Source of the DNA: an uncultured Clostridia bacterium
Lineage (GTDB): Bacteria; Bacillota; Clostridia; Oscillospirales; Acutalibacteraceae
Length of the DNA stretch: 7,173 nt
Direction: 5' to 3'
Assembly: GCA_947165615.1 (NCBI GenBank)
Contig: CAMVBD010000066.1
Coordinates: 1 to 7,173, forward strand
The notes under the pieces are model-generated. The model was not told the origin of the DNA, did no database searches, and saw nothing but the letters and a program-made list of their open reading frames with translations. Position numbers and translations under genes: made by a program. Of the stretch, positions 4,796-7,173 are shown in pieces (within the stretch, counting starts at the first letter, position 1; each line of letters begins with the position of its first letter).

Positions 4796-6076
4796 TCAGT
4801 TAATCTTAAGCAGTTTCTCAACGTTATAAAATGCGTTGTTCGGCGCATCTCCGGTAACCGCAACGATCATTCCGCGGAACCCTTTTTTTGCTCCGTCCAC
4901 ATATACGATATCGCCGGGTTGAATACGCTCGAAACAATTATATTCATAAGCGCGGTTGTCTGCGAATTTCACTTTGACTGTATGGCCGGCTCCCGTGTTT
5001 TTCGCATCTGTCTCCTCTGTGTTTTCAATCTCGTTATTCACAACGTACTTTTCAAACACATCCGAGAAAAACGCTTCATTGATTTTGGTGGCAACTTTAA
5101 CCTCTGCCGCGTCTTTTTTTTCATCAAACACCACATACGGAAGCGAGATACCGGCGCACGCGGGCGCAACTGCTTTAAAAGTGTTTGATCTGCCGTTTGC
5201 GGCTGTCTTAACGGAGACGGCTGCTTTCGGCACATCCTCCAGAAACAGCACATAATCCACCGGATCAGCCGGTTCCGTATGGCCGGGGATCAGATCCGCA
5301 ACCGGCACCTGGGTTTTTACCGTATATTCGGGAAACGCTTTTTTGATCGCGGTTTCAAAGAAGGACGGTTTGCAGGCCGGTTTCATACCGATCGCGCTCC
5401 ATTTGCTGTCGATGATAAACGCAGCGGATTCCGTAACCGTCTGATTCTGAAAATCCACGCGCACCGTTTCAACAGCCAGGTCGTCATTATTGATCTTTTC
5501 TTCAACGATCCGTTTCGCAAGCTGCGGCAGACTGCGACACAAGCTCTTCCACGCATACCGGGGGATCGCCTTGTTCCCGCAAAACCCGGTAGGCCACTCG
5601 TCCTGCCAGCCACCTTCGACATATACCTCCGCCGTATTCAAATACGTTTCCATCGCTTCACAAGCGGATTCTTGTTGTTCCCCCTTTGTTTTCGTTACGC
5701 ATTCCGCAAGGCTCCGGAGTCCTGCATCATTGACGACAGTCAATCCCGAAGACTCTCCGAAGGAAACCCAGATCCTTCGCAGGATAATGCTTCGGACGGA
5801 TGTAATATCCTGAACGTTTGCCTTTATTTCATCCGTGTAGTTTTTGATTTTTGTTTTACCCGTCCCGGTCATGGAAACCTGAAGCAGACGGCACAGGTCA
5901 TCGATATCGGACGCACGCAGGACGTCCTGCCCGGAACAGATGAAATTGGAATCTGCGCCGTACTCCGACGGTTTTGTTTCAAAAACGTACCGGGCGTTCT
6001 CCGTGGTCTCTACTTCCACTTCCACAACGAAACTGGAACTGCTGGAATTGGTTACATAATCGGTTCTAATCTTCAT
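4796..6076 (-). CDS. NSSSSSF-tagged protein 1, large multidomain
   Basis: 426 residues starting MKIRTDYVTNSSSSSF. The frame stays open to an ATG at 6136, but that start would overlap the previous gene. The start at 6076 has TAGGG a few bases upstream and puts the tag at the N-terminus as in its two relatives, so I use it. After the tag there is a strand (VVEVEVETTENARYVFETK), a helical region to about residue 190, a strand-rich middle (VDFQNQTVTESAAFIIDSKW, about 197-216), and a segment PYVVFDEKKDAAEVKVATKINEAFF. The last 60 or so residues look like a small beta-barrel: HTVKVKFADNRAYEYN, then GDIVYVDGAKKGFRGMIVAVTGD. It has no signal peptide or membrane helix. It follows the LRR gene by 28 bp, so both are in one transcript. 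Enzymatic function is not recognised. It is the largest of the three tagged proteins and probably several domains. Confidence 0.9.
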   Translation of the reverse strand: MKIRTDYVTNSSSSSFVVEVEVETTENARYVFETKPSEYGADSNFICSGQDVLRASDIDDLCRLLQVSMTGTGKTKIKNYTDEIKANVQDITSVRSIILRRIWVSFGESSGLTVVNDAGLRSLAECVTKTKGEQQESACEAMETYLNTAEVYVEGGWQDEWPTGFCGNKAIPRYAWKSLCRSLPQLAKRIVEEKINNDDLAVETVRVDFQNQTVTESAAFIIDSKWSAIGMKPACKPSFFETAIKKAFPEYTVKTQVPVADLIPGHTEPADPVDYVLFLEDVPKAAVSVKTAANGRSNTFKAVAPACAGISLPYVVFDEKKDAAEVKVATKINEAFFSDVFEKYVVNNEIENTEETDAKNTGAGHTVKVKFADNRAYEYNCFERIQPGDIVYVDGAKKGFRGMIVAVTGDAPNNAFYNVEKLLKIN

Positions 6077-6082
6077 AATGCA

Positions 6083-6087
6083 CCCTA
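6083..6087 (-). promoter_or_regulatory. Ribosome binding site fixing the start of tagged protein 1
   Basis: TAGGG on the minus strand, followed by TGCATT and the ATG at 6076. It decides against the upstream in-frame ATG at 6136, which would lie inside the end of the LRR gene. Confidence 0.6.
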
Positions 6088-6104
6088 TTCTACTTGAAAT
6101 AAGC

Positions 6105-7133
6105 TCAGCTTCCCAAGAACGTATCGATCTTCGCAATGATTGCGGGCTTCAACTTGTAACTGTTTTTCAACTCTTCCATAATGCTGACAGCTTGCTCCTT
6201 GTTACGCCGAAGGACCAGTTCCGCTTGAGGAAGGACCTTTGTGCCGGACTGCGTCAGGAAAACAACGGCGATTTCTTTCAAGGATGTTTCGTCCTTCCAA
6301 AGGTTTTCCAGTAACCACATGGAAGTCTTCGTGTTGAGCTTACACCCGTTCAGCATTGCAGGGATCAGGCTCTCCACGTTCTTTATATTTGTTTTCTTAG
6401 CCGAGTATCCGTTTGAAAAAAGGTTTTCCCCAACTGATTTCAGGTTTTCGGGGAACACAACGGTTTCCAAAGAAGGACACATACCGAACACACCGGCGCC
6501 AAGCGTTTTCAGTTTTTCGGGAAGAACGATTTCTTTGAGTTCTTTACATCCTGAAAATGCCGCATCTTCAATAGATTCAACACTGTTCGGGAATTGAACG
6601 GATATCAGCTTTTTGCAATCTGAAAAAGCGCAGCGTTTCATGATTTTGACTCCTTCCGGAATCACAACTTTTTCTGCAGCATCGTTACTGAAGGCGTTTT
6701 CACCGATCACTTCAAAACCTTTCGGGATCACAACCTTTTGTTCTCCGCTTCTGTGCTTAAACAAAATGACGCCTACAGAAACAAATTCCTTTTCCTTTTT
6801 CTGCTGCTTTATCCACGGAGTGGTGTTGTCGCCGAAGGAACTGGAACTAACCTCCCTTAAACGAGGACACCCATCTGTAAAATGGATCTCCTTCAGGGGA
6901 CACATTGCAAACGCCTCTTTTGCAACGCTCACAAGGGATGCCGGAAGAACAATTTCTTTCAGTTTTTTACACCCGCCGAATCCCCAATATCCGATTTTTG
7001 TAACTCCTTCCGGAATAATCGCTTTTACAAAATCACCTTCGAAAAATTCGTGGCTCGCAATTTCCTTACGACCTTCGTCGATCACCAGAACCTTGTCAAC
7101 GATACGATAGTCATCTGCCATATTAATACCCAT
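6105..7133 (-). CDS. BspA-like leucine-rich-repeat (LRR_5) protein, start uncertain
   Basis: 342 residues from the ATG at 7133, or 338 from the ATG at 7121, which has GGAATGGG in front of it. The frame continues open to the right edge without a stop, so the true start may lie outside the window. Residues about 35-245 are LRR_5 repeats of the pattern VIPEGVxxIGxxAFSxCxxLxxIxLP, for example PEGVTKIGYWGFGGCKKLKE and PNSVESIEDAAFSGCKELKE. An insertion around TTPWIKQQKKEKEF is common in this family. Residues about 280-342 form a helical tail containing VVFLTQSG. There is no signal peptide in the visible part and no LPXTG-type anchor, unlike surface BspA proteins, so it is probably cytosolic and used for protein-protein contact. 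It is the first visible gene of the operon. It lacks the MKIRTD tag in the visible part. Confidence 0.88.
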   Translation of the reverse strand: MGINMADDYRIVDKVLVIDEGRKEIASHEFFEGDFVKAIIPEGVTKIGYWGFGGCKKLKEIVLPASLVSVAKEAFAMCPLKEIHFTDGCPRLREVSSSSFGDNTTPWIKQQKKEKEFVSVGVILFKHRSGEQKVVIPKGFEVIGENAFSNDAAEKVVIPEGVKIMKRCAFSDCKKLISVQFPNSVESIEDAAFSGCKELKEIVLPEKLKTLGAGVFGMCPSLETVVFPENLKSVGENLFSNGYSAKKTNIKNVESLIPAMLNGCKLNTKTSMWLLENLWKDETSLKEIAVVFLTQSGTKVLPQAELVLRRNKEQAVSIMEELKNSYKLKPAIIAKIDTFLGS

Positions 7134-7173
7134 TCCGGTCGCTTTGCGTCCGGCACAAATAGGAATGAAAGTG

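Noticed and set aside
5846..5873. GTGKTK in tagged protein 1, resembling a Walker A P-loop
   Set aside because: The residue where Gly or Ala is required is Ser, the surrounding strand-loop-helix pattern is poor, and no Walker B is evident.
6821..6858. SSSSF inside the LRR protein, resembling the tag's Ser run
   Set aside because: It is internal, lacks the KIRTD and VTN part, and falls in a repeat loop (REVSSSSFGD), so it is probably a chance similarity.

Overview
The window looks like a chromosomal or accessory segment of a gut-type Firmicutes bacterium, probably class Clostridia. The grounds are strong AGGAGG-type ribosome binding sites, a BspA-type leucine-rich-repeat protein, a WYL regulator and an oxygen-sensitive radical SAM/SPASM enzyme. 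This placement is inference. Every gene I accept is on the minus strand, so transcription runs from the right edge to the left.

Right-hand operon (from the right edge to a terminator near 1595-1615). In order of transcription it holds: a cytosolic-looking LRR_5/BspA-like protein whose frame is still open at the window edge; a 426-residue protein starting MKIRTDYVTNSSSSSF; a 31-codon stub matching the first 26 codons of the radical SAM gene; a 232-residue protein starting MKIRTDFVTNSSDSSF; a full-length radical SAM/SPASM enzyme; a 213-residue protein starting MKIRTDFVTNSSSSSY; and a 177-residue protein overlapping it by one base (TAATG). Gaps within the run are short and a good intrinsic terminator closes it. 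The three NSSSSSF proteins share about 16 N-terminal residues and nothing I can recognise beyond that. The tag therefore looks like a common address or modification signal, with the SPASM enzyme between them as the obvious candidate modifier.

Left-hand operon. After the terminator there is a promoter (TTGCCT-17 bp-TATAAT) and a small palindrome, then a 308-residue HTH-WYL-WCX regulator. It is followed 26 bp later by a gene cut by the left window edge, whose visible 175 residues end with an RNEIVH motif of HEPN type. WYL regulators often control defence genes, so this pair may be a small separate defence-like unit. That last step is inference.

The main candidate for an undescribed system is the radical SAM/SPASM enzyme with several N-terminally tagged NSSSSSF proteins. 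Three details support a closer look: an unusual CX7CX6C spacing in the presumed cluster-binding site, a decayed second copy of the enzyme's 5' end behind another tagged gene, and clearly higher GC in the enzyme gene than in the genes around it.
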